From positions 247,303 to 311,302 of the forward strand of contig NZ_MPIN01000010.1 in the NCBI RefSeq assembly GCF_001887355.1: a stretch of DNA of 64,000 bases, given 5' to 3'. Positions 26,195-35,224 of this stretch are shown piece by piece (the stretch's first letter is position 1; the number at the start of each line of letters is the position of its first letter). Origin of the DNA: Cystobacter ferrugineus. Its GTDB lineage: Bacteria > Myxococcota > Myxococcia > Myxococcales > Myxococcaceae. The translations under genes were made by a program, and so were the position numbers. The notes beneath the pieces were generated by a model, which made no database searches, was not told the DNA's origin, and saw nothing but the letters and a program-made list of their open reading frames with translations.

Positions 26195-27106
26195 CTACCA
26201 GCAGCGCGCGGCGAACGCGGCGAGCTCGCGGTTGAAGCGCCGGGACTCCTCCCAGAAGGGCGAGTGGCCCGTGCCCCCGAAAATCGACACCTGGGCGTGC
26301 GGCACCATCGACGCGATGTGCCAGCCCGAGGCGGGCAGCACCACGCGATCCTCCTGCCCATGCGACACGAGCACCGGCACCGACAGCCGCCGCAGCACGT
26401 CGTCGTTGTCCACCGAGCGCGCGCCGAGCGCCGCGCGCACGTGGGCCGGCACTCCCTCGGTGTACGCGAGCACCAGGCGCCGCGTCTCCTGCGACACCTC
26501 CTCGTGGTGCAGGAGCGACACGAAGGACTCCAGCGCGGCGTGGCACATCGTCTCCTCGGGCGTGAACAGCCCGGGGATGAGCGAGAGGAGCTGGGGCGCG
26601 AACAGCCCGAACGCCTCCTCCGTGCCAAGCTTCACCATGGCGGACACGAAGTTCACCCCCGAGATGTGCTGCTCGCCATGGTGGCGCAGGTAATCACAGA
26701 CCACCATGCCGCCGTAGCTCCACGCCACCAGGAGCGGGTTGTCCAGCCCGAGCCCGGTGATGACCGCCTGGATGTCGTCGGCCCACAGCCGCCCATCTCC
26801 ATACACCCCGTGCGGCTTGTCCGAGTCCCCATGCCCTCTCAAATCCAACGCCACCAGCCGGAAGCCCAGCCCCAGGGCGCTGTGCAACTGCCGCCGCCAC
26901 GCGCGGTGGCACTGGGAAAAGCCATGGATGAACAGCAGGGGCGGGCCGTGAAGGTCTCCCACGTCGTGCACCCGCAGCGCCACGCCCCCCCCACCGCGCA
27001 GGGTATGCACCCGGCGGGCGAGGGACTCGGGAAAGGAGCTGTCCACGCCCGTCGAGGCGGAGTGCGAGGACGAGGGGTGTGCGAGGAAAGGTGTGGGGGA
27101 ATCCAT
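26195..27106 (-). CDS. Alpha/beta hydrolase
   Basis: 303 residues with the oxyanion-hole motif LLFIHGFSQ, RLVALDLRGHGDSDKP, the nucleophile elbow AWSYGG (serine), an acid in SHGQEDRVVLP and the C-terminal His in FGGTGHSPFWE. This resembles cofactor-free haloperoxidase/esterase-type hydrolases. The first 30 residues are polar and probably disordered; a later start is possible. It converges on the immunity gene with only eight bases between stops. Substrate not predictable. Confidence 0.9.
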   Translation of the reverse strand: MDSPTPFLAHPSSSHSASTGVDSSFPESLARRVHTLRGGGGVALRVHDVGDLHGPPLLFIHGFSQCHRAWRRQLHSALGLGFRLVALDLRGHGDSDKPHGVYGDGRLWADDIQAVITGLGLDNPLLVAWSYGGMVVCDYLRHHGEQHISGVNFVSAMVKLGTEEAFGLFAPQLLSLIPGLFTPEETMCHAALESFVSLLHHEEVSQETRRLVLAYTEGVPAHVRAALGARSVDNDDVLRRLSVPVLVSHGQEDRVVLPASGWHIASMVPHAQVSIFGGTGHSPFWEESRRFNRELAAFAARCW

Positions 27107-27329
27107 GGTGGCTTCGGTCCGGGAATGCGAGGTCGTGAACGCCAGAAGGAATAGTCATCAGGGCAAACGATGAAGACCCCTCGGTGCGTTTCCGGCGGGC
27201 CGAAGGAGGCGGGCGCTTGCTTCGAGCGTCCACGGGTGAACAGCCATCCTCCGGAGAGCCCGCGCCGGGCACGGCGCTCGCGGGCGTGGTAAGCCGGACC
27301 CCTTTCGTCCGAGTCAGGAGTCCTCGCGC

Positions 27330-29120
27330 ATGAAACGTTTCTTCATCGGTTCGCTCGCCGCGGTGGGCGGAGTCACCCTGCTCCTCGTCGCGGCCATCGT
27401 GGGGCTCGCCTATCTGGCGGCATCGAGCCGGCCGGGCGTGCCGGACAGCGTGGTGCTGGAGCTCGACATCACCGAGCCCCTGCGCGAGCACGTGCCGGAG
27501 GGCTCGCTGACGAGCGCCTTCGGCGAGCACGAGCCCACGGTGCGCGACGTGGTGGACGCCCTGGAGCGCGCGGGGGAGGACGGACGCGTCAAGGGCCTGC
27601 TGGTGCGGCTGGAGGGGCCGGCGGGCAGTACAGCGGTGGTGCAGGAGTTGCGTGACGCGGTGAAGGCATTCCGCTCGCGGGGCAAGAAGGCGTGGGCGTA
27701 CGCGGACACCTTCGGCGAGGGCACGAGCGCCACGGGCACCTACTACCTGGCCTCGGCGTTCGACGCCATCTACGTGCAGCCCTCGGGGGACGTGTCGGTG
27801 ACGGGGGTGGGGCAGGAGACGCCCTTCGCGCGCGACGCGCTGGTGAAGCTCGGCGTCAAGCCGCAGATGGGCAAGCGCCACGAGTACAAGGCCGCCGTCA
27901 ACACCTTCACCGAGCAGACGTACACCGAGCCGCACCGCGAGGAGTCCACGCGCTACCTCACGAGCATCTTCGAGCAGATGCTGCGGGGCGTGGCCGAGGG
28001 CCGCGGCCTCGAGCCCGAGGAGGTGCGCGCCGCCATGGACGAGGCGCCGCTCCTCGGCGCGCGGGCGCTGGAGTTGAAGCTGGTGGACGGGCTGCTCTAC
28101 CGCGACGAGGTGCTGGAGAAGGTGAAGGAGGCGGCGGGGGCGGGGGTGAAGCGGCTGTACCTGGAGAAGTACCTCGAGCGCGCGGGGAGGCCGCACACGC
28201 GCGGGCCGGTGGTGGCGCTCGTCTACGGGGCGGGCACCATCTCCCGCGGGCGCAGCGAGTCCAACCCCATGTCGGGCGAGGAGACCCTGGGAGGCGAGAG
28301 CGTGGCGGCGGCGCTGCGCAAGGCGGTGGCGGACGAGCGGGTGAAGGCCATCCTCTTCCGGGTGGACAGCCCCGGGGGCAGCTACGTGGCGAGCGACACG
28401 GTGCGCCGCGAGGTGCAGCGCGCGCGCGAGCAGGGCAAGCCCGTCATCGTGTCCATGGGCACGTACGCGGCCAGCGGCGGCTACTTCATCGCCATGGACG
28501 CGGACAGAATCGTCGCCCAGCCGGGCACGCTCACCGGCAGCATCGGCGTGTACGGCGGGAAGATGGTGACGGCGGAGCTGTGGACGAAGCTGGGGGTGAG
28601 CTGGGAGTCGCTAGGCGTGGGGAAGAACGCCACCATGTACAGCAGCTCGCTCGAGTTCACCCCGGAGCAGCACGCCAAGAACGAGGCCTCGCTCGACAGG
28701 GTGTACGAGGACTTCACGGCGAAGGCGGCCGCGGGCCGCAAGCTGCCGGTGGAGAAGCTGCGCGAGGTGGCGAAGGGCCGCGTCTGGTCCGGCGAGGACG
28801 CCAAGGAGAAGGGCCTGGTGGACGAGCTGGGCGGCTTCCCCGTCGCGCTGCGGCTCGCCAAGGAGGCGGCGAAGCTGGAGGGCGAGGTGCAGGTGGAGCT
28901 CTTCCCCAAGGAGAAGGACACCGCGGAGCTGCTGGCGGACCTGCTCGGCGAGCGCCGCGGGGACAACAGCGACGACGTGGAGGCGGGCGGGAGCGTGGCG
29001 GCCCCCCTCCGGCCCGTGCTCGCCCGCACCCAGGCGCTGTACCGGCTCGCGGTGAGGCTCGGCCTCGTCGAGGAGCGCCAGCACGTGCTCTCCGCGCCAG
29101 TGCCGGACACCACCTGGTAG
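27330..29120 (+). CDS. sppA: Signal peptide peptidase SppA, long form
   Basis: 596 residues, comparable with the 67-kDa SppA of E. coli. One N-terminal membrane anchor (about 8-32) precedes two tandem S49 domains. The general base is Lys187 in HEYKAAV (first domain) and the nucleophile is Ser382 in YAASGGYF (second domain), the split Ser/Lys dyad typical of this form. It cleaves signal-peptide remnants in the inner membrane. Single gene; the 223 bases before it contain no other gene. Confidence 0.94.
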   Translation: MKRFFIGSLAAVGGVTLLLVAAIVGLAYLAASSRPGVPDSVVLELDITEPLREHVPEGSLTSAFGEHEPTVRDVVDALERAGEDGRVKGLLVRLEGPAGSTAVVQELRDAVKAFRSRGKKAWAYADTFGEGTSATGTYYLASAFDAIYVQPSGDVSVTGVGQETPFARDALVKLGVKPQMGKRHEYKAAVNTFTEQTYTEPHREESTRYLTSIFEQMLRGVAEGRGLEPEEVRAAMDEAPLLGARALELKLVDGLLYRDEVLEKVKEAAGAGVKRLYLEKYLERAGRPHTRGPVVALVYGAGTISRGRSESNPMSGEETLGGESVAAALRKAVADERVKAILFRVDSPGGSYVASDTVRREVQRAREQGKPVIVSMGTYAASGGYFIAMDADRIVAQPGTLTGSIGVYGGKMVTAELWTKLGVSWESLGVGKNATMYSSSLEFTPEQHAKNEASLDRVYEDFTAKAAAGRKLPVEKLREVAKGRVWSGEDAKEKGLVDELGGFPVALRLAKEAAKLEGEVQVELFPKEKDTAELLADLLGERRGDNSDDVEAGGSVAAPLRPVLARTQALYRLAVRLGLVEERQHVLSAPVPDTTW

Positions 29121-29134
29121 GTCCCGTGGGGCGA

Positions 29135-29167
29135 GCCTCCGGAGCGCCCCCCCCGCGCCCCGGAGGC
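29135..29167. terminator. Convergent hairpin
   Basis: GCCTCCGG (29135-29142) pairs with CCGGAGGC (29160-29167) around a C-rich 17-base loop, between sppA and the leftward Uma2 gene. Confidence 0.5.
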
Positions 29168-29175
29168 CCGGACCT

Positions 29176-29766
29176 TCAGCGCACCAGCTCCAGCACGGGC
29201 TCGGCGGGCGGCCACCAGAGCGCGGACAGCTCCAGCGCGAGTCCGGAGAAGGGCTCCGCGCGGACGATGGCCTCGCCCTCGTGGGTGCTCACCAGGAGCC
29301 AGCCGCGCTTGACGCGCTGGAAGCACTCCAGCGTGCGGGCCGCGGGGTCCACCAGCCACACCTGGGACACGCCCGCGCGCGCGTAGATGGGCAGCTTGCG
29401 CGTCCTGTCCAACGCCACCGAGCCGGGGCCGAGCACCTCGCACACCCAGTCCGGCGCGAGGCGCAGGAAGGGCTCCTCGGGCAGGGCGGCCTCGGCGAGC
29501 CGCTCCGCGCGCCAGCCGGCCAGGTCCGGCACCAGCACGTCCCGCCCCAGGCGCAGCTCCGGCGCGCGCAGGAAGCACCAGCGCCCCGCGCCCCCCCGCC
29601 GCGGCGCCAGCTGCTCTCCGAGTTCCACCCCCAACATGAAGGCGGCGCGGGCCTGGATGTCGGAAGGCCGAGGCGACGCCACCAATTCCTCGTCGAGGAT
29701 CTCCCCCACCCACCCCGTGGGCATGGCCTCGAGGGCCGAATACGCCACCGCCTGGCTGTTGCACAT
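29176..29766 (-). CDS. Uma2 family protein (DUF820, PD-(D/E)XK fold)
   Basis: 196 residues from the ATG at 29766. The family core is visible: GEILDEELVASPRPSDIQAR, LVPDLAGWR, the catalytic-type PDWVCEVLGPGS, then DRTRKLPIYARAGVSQVWLVDP. Uma2 proteins have a restriction-endonuclease-like fold; their biological role is mostly unknown. They are numerous in myxobacteria and cyanobacteria. The D...ExL residues where ExK is expected, followed by KLPIYARAGV, are typical of this branch. It is read toward the sppA terminator. Confidence 0.85.
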   Translation of the reverse strand: MCNSQAVAYSALEAMPTGWVGEILDEELVASPRPSDIQARAAFMLGVELGEQLAPRRGGAGRWCFLRAPELRLGRDVLVPDLAGWRAERLAEAALPEEPFLRLAPDWVCEVLGPGSVALDRTRKLPIYARAGVSQVWLVDPAARTLECFQRVKRGWLLVSTHEGEAIVRAEPFSGLALELSALWWPPAEPVLELVR

Positions 29767-29862
29767 CGAAATCACCCTGTCCTCCCATGGCCGTGAAGGG
29801 CCGATCCGGGAGCCGCATTTTAAGGACGGGTCTGACATGCCTCCCCGGCGGGGAGGCGTGCG

Positions 29863-31206
29863 TTACTTGCCAATGCAGAAGCGCTGGAAGATGGCGTCGA
29901 GCAGGGCCTCGGAGGCGCACGTGCCGGACACCTCGCCGAGCGCTTCCAGGGCGAGCCCCACCTCGCCGGACACGGCCTCGAGCGTGGACACGCGCAGCGC
30001 TTCCCCGGCACGCCCCAGGGCCTCGGCCGCGCGCCGCAGCGCGTCCGCGTGACGCTCGGAGACGAGCGCGACGGCACCGGGCGCGCCCCCGCCCCACAGG
30101 CGCGAGAGCATCCCCGCGCGCAGGGCCTCCACGCCCTCGCCGGTGAGGCCACTGACGGCCAGCGCGCCGTCCATGCCCTCCGCGCCCCGGGCCCCGCCCG
30201 CGCGCACGTCGCACTTGCCCGCCACGCGCAGGATGGGCGTGGCTCCGGCGTCCTCCTCCCAGCGCCGCGCCGCGAGCGCGTCCTCGCCGGGGGGCAGCAC
30301 CAGCACGGCCAGGTCCACCGTGGCGAGCACCTCGCGGGTGCGGGCGATACCCAGCGCCTCCACGCGCCCCGGCGCCTCGCGCAGGCCCGCGGTGTCCAGC
30401 AGCGTGACGCCCAGGCCCTCCCACTCGAGCCGCGCCTCGAGCACGTCGCGCGTGGTGCCCGGCTCCTCGTCCACGAGCGCGCGCGCCTCGCCCACCAGCC
30501 GGTTGAAGAGCGTGGACTTGCCCGCGTTGACGGGCCCGTAGAGCGCCACGCGCGCCCCGCGGCGCACGAGCCGTCCCCGTCCCGCCTCGGCGAGCAGCGC
30601 CTGGGCCTCGGCGCGCGAGGAAGCGAGCCGGGGCCCCGCGTCCGCGTCCGCGCCCTCGGCCTCCTCGGGGAAGTCGAGCACGCCCTCGAGGTCCGCGTGC
30701 AGCGCGCGCAGGGGCTCCTCCAGCGCGCGCACCCGGGTGGCCAGCGCTCCGGCGAGTCCCGCCGCGGCGGCGCGCACGGCCGCCTCCGAGTCCGCGGCCA
30801 CCAGGTCCGCCACGGCCTCGGCCCGGGTCAGGTCGATGCGGCCATGGAGGAAGGCGCGCCGGGTGAACTCACCGGGCCCGGCGGGACGCACCGCGGGGTG
30901 GGCGAGGGCGCGCGCGAGCAGCAGCCGCAACAGGCGCGGGCCACCATGGGCCTGCAGCTCGACGACGTCCTCGCCGGTGAAGGAGTGGGGCGCGCGGAAG
31001 TAGAGGAAGAGCCCCTCGTCGAGCACGGCGCCGTGCGCGTCCACGAAGGAGGCGAGGTAGGCGTGGCGGGGCGTGGGGGCGGCGGGGACGCCGGGGGCCA
31101 GCAGCCGGCCCACTTCCAGGGAGGCGGGGCCGGAGAGCCGGAGGATGCCCACGGCCCCGGCGGTGGGGGCGGTGGCGAGCGCGGCGAGGGTGGCGGAAGG
31201 AGTCAT
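29863..31206 (-). CDS. mnmE: tRNA modification GTPase MnmE
   Basis: 447 residues. N-terminal tetrahydrofolate-binding domain with AVGILRLSGP and PGEFTRRAFLHGRIDLTRAEA, an embedded Ras-like G domain with P-loop GPVNAGKST, GTTRD and DTAGLRE, and the essential C-terminal FCIGK. It works with MnmG on tRNA U34. Two details are unusual: the P-loop reads GPVNAGKST, not the more common GxPNAGKSS, and the G4 position reads GKCD instead of NKxD. It is the last gene of the dnaA-side leftward cluster. Confidence 0.95.
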   Translation of the reverse strand: MTPSATLAALATAPTAGAVGILRLSGPASLEVGRLLAPGVPAAPTPRHAYLASFVDAHGAVLDEGLFLYFRAPHSFTGEDVVELQAHGGPRLLRLLLARALAHPAVRPAGPGEFTRRAFLHGRIDLTRAEAVADLVAADSEAAVRAAAAGLAGALATRVRALEEPLRALHADLEGVLDFPEEAEGADADAGPRLASSRAEAQALLAEAGRGRLVRRGARVALYGPVNAGKSTLFNRLVGEARALVDEEPGTTRDVLEARLEWEGLGVTLLDTAGLREAPGRVEALGIARTREVLATVDLAVLVLPPGEDALAARRWEEDAGATPILRVAGKCDVRAGGARGAEGMDGALAVSGLTGEGVEALRAGMLSRLWGGGAPGAVALVSERHADALRRAAEALGRAGEALRVSTLEAVSGEVGLALEALGEVSGTCASEALLDAIFQRFCIGK

Positions 31207-31244
31207 GCGTCGGTGCGCGTGGGCAACCCGCCGCCGTCACCGGT

Positions 31245-31475
31245 TCAGGTGCGCGGCCCGGGCGCGGGTGAGGCTCCGCGAGCGGCGCGCTCCACGGCCT
31301 CGCGGTTGTCGACGATGTAGCGCTCCACGGCGTCGTCCTCCAGTTCCAAGTCCCGGAGCACGCCGGGGTACACGAACTTGAAGGCGGGGGACTCCTCGTC
31401 GCCCCGGAGCCGGAAGCTCATCTTCAGCACGGCCGCGCCGTACAGCTTGTCCTTGAGCGACTTGGCCTTGCCCAT
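31245..31475 (-). CDS. Small conserved protein between jag and mnmE
   Basis: 76 residues, ATG at 31475 with GGGGAG just upstream. Basic start MGKAKSLKDKLYGAAVLKM, then an acidic LRDLELEDDAVERYIVDN segment. No membrane segment. It is in the same orientation and spacing as an operon member between jag (35 bp upstream) and mnmE (38 bp downstream). Family not recognised; the position suggests a lineage-specific addition to the origin cluster. Confidence 0.72.
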   Translation of the reverse strand: MGKAKSLKDKLYGAAVLKMSFRLRGDEESPAFKFVYPGVLRDLELEDDAVERYIVDNREAVERAARGASPAPGPRT

Positions 31476-31509
31476 CTGCTCCCCTTTCAGTGCGCCGCGA
31501 GGGGGGATG

Positions 31510-32265
31510 TCACCCCTCGAGGTCATCCTCGTCATCGTCCGCCGGCAGGATGCTCCGCTTGGGTAGCGGCGCGGCCTTGTCCGGTGTGAACACGACGCGC
31601 CGGTTGCGGCCCTCGCCCTCGCAGGCGACCTTGAGCCCCGGCACGTCACTCACGGCCTTGAGGACGCGCGCGCGGTCCTCTTGCTTCATTGTAACGAGGG
31701 CGTAGACCCGGCCCAGGGAGGACGACTTCTCGGCGAGCGCCCGGGCGGCCGCGCGCAGGGCGGGATCCTCGGGCACCTCCAGCGTGCGCTCATCGGCCTC
31801 CACGGGACGCGCCGGAGCGGCCTTGGCCGGGGCGGGCGCGGCGGCCTTGGTGGGGGCGGGCGTGGCGGCCTTGGCCGGGCGAGCTGGCGCGGGAGCGGGG
31901 GCACGCGGGGCGGGAGCGGCGGCGGCGGGAGCGGGCTCGCGTTTGGCGCGCTCGCCGCGGGGCTCGGGGTGGACACCCGCGCCCAGGAGCACGAAGCGGC
32001 GCTCGGTGCCCGGGCGGTGGAGCATCTTGTTGAGGAGGAACTGGAGCGAGTCCATCACCTGGCTGCGCTTGCCCGTCTCCACGCCCGGAGGCGCCCCGGC
32101 CTGGAAGTGCAGGGCGACGGCGAGGCTGCCATCGCTGGCCTCCTTGAAGTCGAGCCGGGCGGGAAAGCCCATGAGGCCGAGGATGTCGGAGAGCAGGCGC
32201 TCCACGCGCGGACGCAGATCGGCGCCCGGCGCGGAGGGGGCGGTGGAGGGCTGGCTGTCGCTCAC
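31510..32265 (-). CDS. jag: Jag/KhpB-like RNA-binding protein
   Basis: 251 residues. The GTG start at 32265 overlaps the yidC stop (GTGA), so the two are coupled. A KH-like domain (about 15-90) is joined to an R3H-type domain (about 170-240) by an Ala/Pro-rich linker of some 60 residues. The second domain keeps CEGEGRNRRVVFTP, but the R-x3-H element reads R-A-R-V-L, so the histidine is replaced by leucine. Jag usually binds RNA and influences envelope genes beside yidC. The family's extra N-terminal Jag_N domain is absent. Confidence 0.85.
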   Translation of the reverse strand: MSDSQPSTAPSAPGADLRPRVERLLSDILGLMGFPARLDFKEASDGSLAVALHFQAGAPPGVETGKRSQVMDSLQFLLNKMLHRPGTERRFVLLGAGVHPEPRGERAKREPAPAAAAPAPRAPAPAPARPAKAATPAPTKAAAPAPAKAAPARPVEADERTLEVPEDPALRAAARALAEKSSSLGRVYALVTMKQEDRARVLKAVSDVPGLKVACEGEGRNRRVVFTPDKAAPLPKRSILPADDDEDDLEG

Positions 32266-34067
32266 TTGCTCTTGCCTCCGGCGGTGGCGCCCTGTCCGCG
32301 CTCGAGCCACTTGCGCAGCCCGTACTGCTGGGCGATCGACAGGATGTTGTTGGTGAAGATGTAGAGCGCCAGGCCCGCCGGGTAGTTGAAGAGCGTGGCG
32401 GTGAAGATGATGGGGAGGAACCAGGTCATCAACCGGGCCTGGGCCGGGTCACCCATCTGCGGCTGGAGCTTCTGGGTGATGATCATGCTCACGCCCAGGG
32501 CGATGGGCAGCAGGTAGGTGGGGTCCTTGTAGGTGAGGTCGCGCCACACCGGGCCGAAGAAGGGCTCCTGGTAGATGTCGTAGCTGTTGCGCAGGGCGGT
32601 GAAGAGCGCGATCCACACGGGCATCTGGATGAGCATGGGGAGGCAGCCGCCGAGCGGGCTCACCTTGGCCTCCTGGTAGAGCTTCATCATCTCCATGTTC
32701 TGCCGCTCGCGGTCCTCGGCGTACTTCTTGCGCAGCTCCTCGACGCGCGGCTGCAGCTTCTTCATGGCCTCCATGCTCACCATGGACTTGTGGGTGAGGG
32801 GCAGGAGCAGCGTCTTGACGAGCACGGTGAGCAGGATGATGGCCACGCCCCAGTTGCCCGTGAGGTTGTGGAAGAACTTCATGATGCTCACGAGCAGCTT
32901 GGCGATGACGGCCCAGATGCCGTAGTCGATCGTCTCGCCGAGCGGCGGGGCATAGGCGCTCGCGGGGAGGCTCGCCGCCGTGCGCAGCTCGGGGCCGGGC
33001 ACCACGGCGAGAAAGTCCGGATCCTTGGGGCCCAGGTAGCCGCCGAAGCGGAACGTCACCGTCTGGCCAGGAGCGGCGGTGAGGGGGAAGGCGGCCACGA
33101 CGGAGCGCGCCTCGGGGGTGGCCACCAGCTCGCAGCGGCCCTGCAGCGCGCCCTCCAGCGGGTAGAGCGCGGAGAGGAAGTACTGCTGATCGATGCCGAA
33201 GTAGTGCACGGGGCCGCGCAGCGTCTCCGGCTCCGGCTGCTTGTCCTCGGCCGCGAGCTTGTGCTTCTCCTCGCCCACGTGGCACGAGGCATGGCTCAGG
33301 TTGCCCATGCCGCCGAAGAAGGACGGGGCGTGCTCGTTGGCCGGATCGATGGCGCGGCCGTAGTGCACCTTGAACTCACCGGTGAGCGGCTGGGCCGAGG
33401 TGTTCTTCACCTGCACGGTGTAGACGAGCTCGAAGCCCTGCTGGGGCCACTGCAGGCTCTTGGTCACCTCCCACGGCCCCTGGCGCGCGGTGAAGGTGGC
33501 GCCGCGCTCGGCCGCCACCGACTCGTCGACCGCGTAGCGGGCGTTGGCCGGCAGGGGAGTGGGGCCATCGATGGAGACGGCGAGCGGCAGGGGCTGGCCG
33601 GGCACCGGCTGCGCCAGGTTCATCTGCGGTGGCGGCGGCACCTCGCCGCCGAAGAGCAGCTTGTAGCCCTCGGTGACGCCCAGGTGCTGCTGCTCGCGCA
33701 TCTTCGCGCCCTGGAGCACCGCCGCGGTCAGGCCGGCGCCCTCGGTGGACAACGAGTACTTCGTCTCGATGCGGTGCAGCTCCACCGCGCGCACGGGCGG
33801 GGGCGGGGCCTCGGCCACGGCGCCAGCGCCCTCGAGGGGGGAGCCCGGGGAGGGCGGGGTGCCGGGAGCCGGGGGCGTCACGGCCGGGGTGCCCGCGTCG
33901 GAGACGTCCGCCACCTGAGCACCCGCGTCCGCGGAGCCCGCCTCGGGCCCCTTGGGCGCGAAGAAGGTGGTGAAGGCGTAGGTAAGCACCATCGCGAGCG
34001 CGAGCGCCACCAGCAGTCGCCGCTGGGAGTCGGCGGAGTTGGGCGAGAGCGGATCCAGGTCGTTCAT
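32262..34067 (-). CDS. yidC: Membrane protein insertase YidC
   Basis: 601 residues from the ATG at 34067. One N-terminal membrane helix, a Pro/Ala-rich linker, the large periplasmic P1 domain typical of Gram-negative YidC, then the conserved five-helix insertase core with WGVAIILLTVLVKTLLLPLT, GGCLPMLIQMPVWIALF and IFTATLFNYPAGLALY. It inserts and folds inner-membrane proteins with or without Sec. Leader of the yidC-jag pair; yidD ends 13 bp upstream. Confidence 0.96.
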   Translation of the reverse strand: MNDLDPLSPNSADSQRRLLVALALAMVLTYAFTTFFAPKGPEAGSADAGAQVADVSDAGTPAVTPPAPGTPPSPGSPLEGAGAVAEAPPPPVRAVELHRIETKYSLSTEGAGLTAAVLQGAKMREQQHLGVTEGYKLLFGGEVPPPPQMNLAQPVPGQPLPLAVSIDGPTPLPANARYAVDESVAAERGATFTARQGPWEVTKSLQWPQQGFELVYTVQVKNTSAQPLTGEFKVHYGRAIDPANEHAPSFFGGMGNLSHASCHVGEEKHKLAAEDKQPEPETLRGPVHYFGIDQQYFLSALYPLEGALQGRCELVATPEARSVVAAFPLTAAPGQTVTFRFGGYLGPKDPDFLAVVPGPELRTAASLPASAYAPPLGETIDYGIWAVIAKLLVSIMKFFHNLTGNWGVAIILLTVLVKTLLLPLTHKSMVSMEAMKKLQPRVEELRKKYAEDRERQNMEMMKLYQEAKVSPLGGCLPMLIQMPVWIALFTALRNSYDIYQEPFFGPVWRDLTYKDPTYLLPIALGVSMIITQKLQPQMGDPAQARLMTWFLPIIFTATLFNYPAGLALYIFTNNILSIAQQYGLRKWLERGQGATAGGKSK

Positions 34068-34080
34068 AGGCAGGGAGCGT

Positions 34081-34299
34081 TCAGGGCACCGGGTCGAAGC
34101 CGCCCGGATGGAAGGGCTGGCAGCGCAAGAGGCGCCAGGTGATGAGGCGGAGGCCGCGGAGGGCGCCATGCTTCTGCAGCGCCTCCAGGGCATACATGGA
34201 GCAGGAAGGGTGGAAGCGGCAGGCCGGGGGCAGCCAGCGGGAAATCCACCGCCGGTAGAAGCGGATGGGCAGCGCGAGGAGGAAAGCGAGCGGGCTCAT
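34081..34299 (-). CDS. yidD: Membrane insertion efficiency factor YidD
   Basis: 72 residues. The signature [33 protein letters not shown] and [17 protein letters not shown] makes the family unambiguous, including the conserved cysteines. A small amphipathic protein that helps YidC-dependent insertion. Its ATG (34299-34297) overlaps the rnpA stop, so it is coupled to it. Confidence 0.95.
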   Translation of the reverse strand: MSPLAFLLALPIRFYRRWISRWLPPACRFHPSCSMYALEALQKHGALRGLRLITWRLLRCQPFHPGGFDPVP

Positions 34300-34700
34300 C
34301 GAGGAGGAGACTCCCGGGGCACGGACGGGAAGAGCCGCTGCAGCTTGCGGGTGATGCCGTCGAACGCGCGTGACACGACGGGGAAGGGGGCATCCTTGGC
34401 GGACTGGCGCACGACCAGGACAACGTCCACACCCGGGGGCCATTGCCCGTGGCGCTTGCGGAAACACTCGCGCAGCAGCCGCCGCAAGCGGGCACGCTCC
34501 ACCGCATTGCCCACCTTGCTGGAGATGGTGAGGCCCACGCGGCAATGGGGCCGACCATTGGGCCTCACGAGCCCCAGGAGACACTCCACGGGCACTTTCT
34601 GCCCCTTCTCCTGGACCTCGAGGAACTCGCGCCGCTTGAGCAGGCGGAGGGCCTTGGGAAAGCGCTCGTCGCGAGATGGCGCCTGGCCCTCGGCCTTCAC
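34296..34700 (-). CDS. rnpA: Ribonuclease P protein component
   Basis: 134 residues from a GTG at 34700. [19 protein letters not shown], the RNR-type motif [20 protein letters not shown] and [13 protein letters not shown] are diagnostic. It is the protein subunit of RNase P, which matures tRNA 5' ends. Length is slightly above the typical 115-125 residues because of an arginine/proline C-tail. rpmH lies 13 bp upstream. Confidence 0.94.
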   Translation of the reverse strand: MKAEGQAPSRDERFPKALRLLKRREFLEVQEKGQKVPVECLLGLVRPNGRPHCRVGLTISSKVGNAVERARLRRLLRECFRKRHGQWPPGVDVVLVVRQSAKDAPFPVVSRAFDGITRKLQRLFPSVPRESPPR

Positions 34701-34713
34701 GCGAGCGTCCCGA

Positions 34714-34866
34714 CTACTTCTTGTAAGCGGACACCACCAGGCGCTTGCGGCCCTTGGCGCGACGGCGGCTGAGCACGTCCTGGCCCGCGCGGGTGGAGTT
34801 ACGCTTGCGGAACCCGTGGGTACGGTTGCGCTTGATCTTCGACGGCTGGTAGGTGCGCTTGGACAC
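34714..34866 (-). CDS. rpmH: 50S ribosomal protein L34
   Basis: 50 residues: [20 protein letters not shown], then [20 protein letters not shown] start at 34866 with AGGAG eight bases upstream. First gene of the rpmH-rnpA-yidD-yidC-jag cluster, read away from dnaA, the classical origin arrangement. Confidence 0.97.
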   Translation of the reverse strand: MSKRTYQPSKIKRNRTHGFRKRNSTRAGQDVLSRRRAKGRKRLVVSAYKK

Positions 34867-35224
34867 GGCTGAACTCCTGGGACGCTGTGGCGCACACCCC
34901 GGAGGCGCACGCCTGATCCAATGAGACAGAGGAAGGCGGCGCTCGTAACCCGATCTCCCACCCAAGTCAACGTCGGATCACCGCTCCCCCGCCCCCCAGG
35001 GTCGCCCGCTACCCCCCTGGTGAACCCCCACCCCGGGTGAAGCGAGGCGCCCGCCGGGCCGGGAACGTTCGCCACGCGGCGGGGGAAGGGCCGGTTGCGA
35101 TCAGAAGGGGTGGGCTAAAGGCGCGAAACCGTTGGGTTTGGGGCCGCGAACTTGATCGCCCGGGGGTGCGTGTTAGCACCCGGGACTCCCACCCGGCGCT
35201 CCGCCGGTGGCCTGGAGCCCTTTC
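34867..35224. other. Divergent rpmH-dnaA intergenic region, possible oriC
   Basis: 358 bases between divergent rpmH and dnaA, the position where oriC lies in many bacteria. Leftward genes on the left and dnaA rightward fit replication leaving from here. However, I find no TTATCCACA-type box on either strand and no AT-rich tract, so the sequence supports a regulatory region for both genes better than a recognisable origin. The DnaA-box-like sites in the window are in the rsmG-mnmG gap. Confidence 0.35.

Noticed and set aside
34867-35224. Confident oriC call next to dnaA
   Set aside because: Gene order suggests it but no DnaA boxes or AT-rich element are visible; kept only as a low-confidence candidate.
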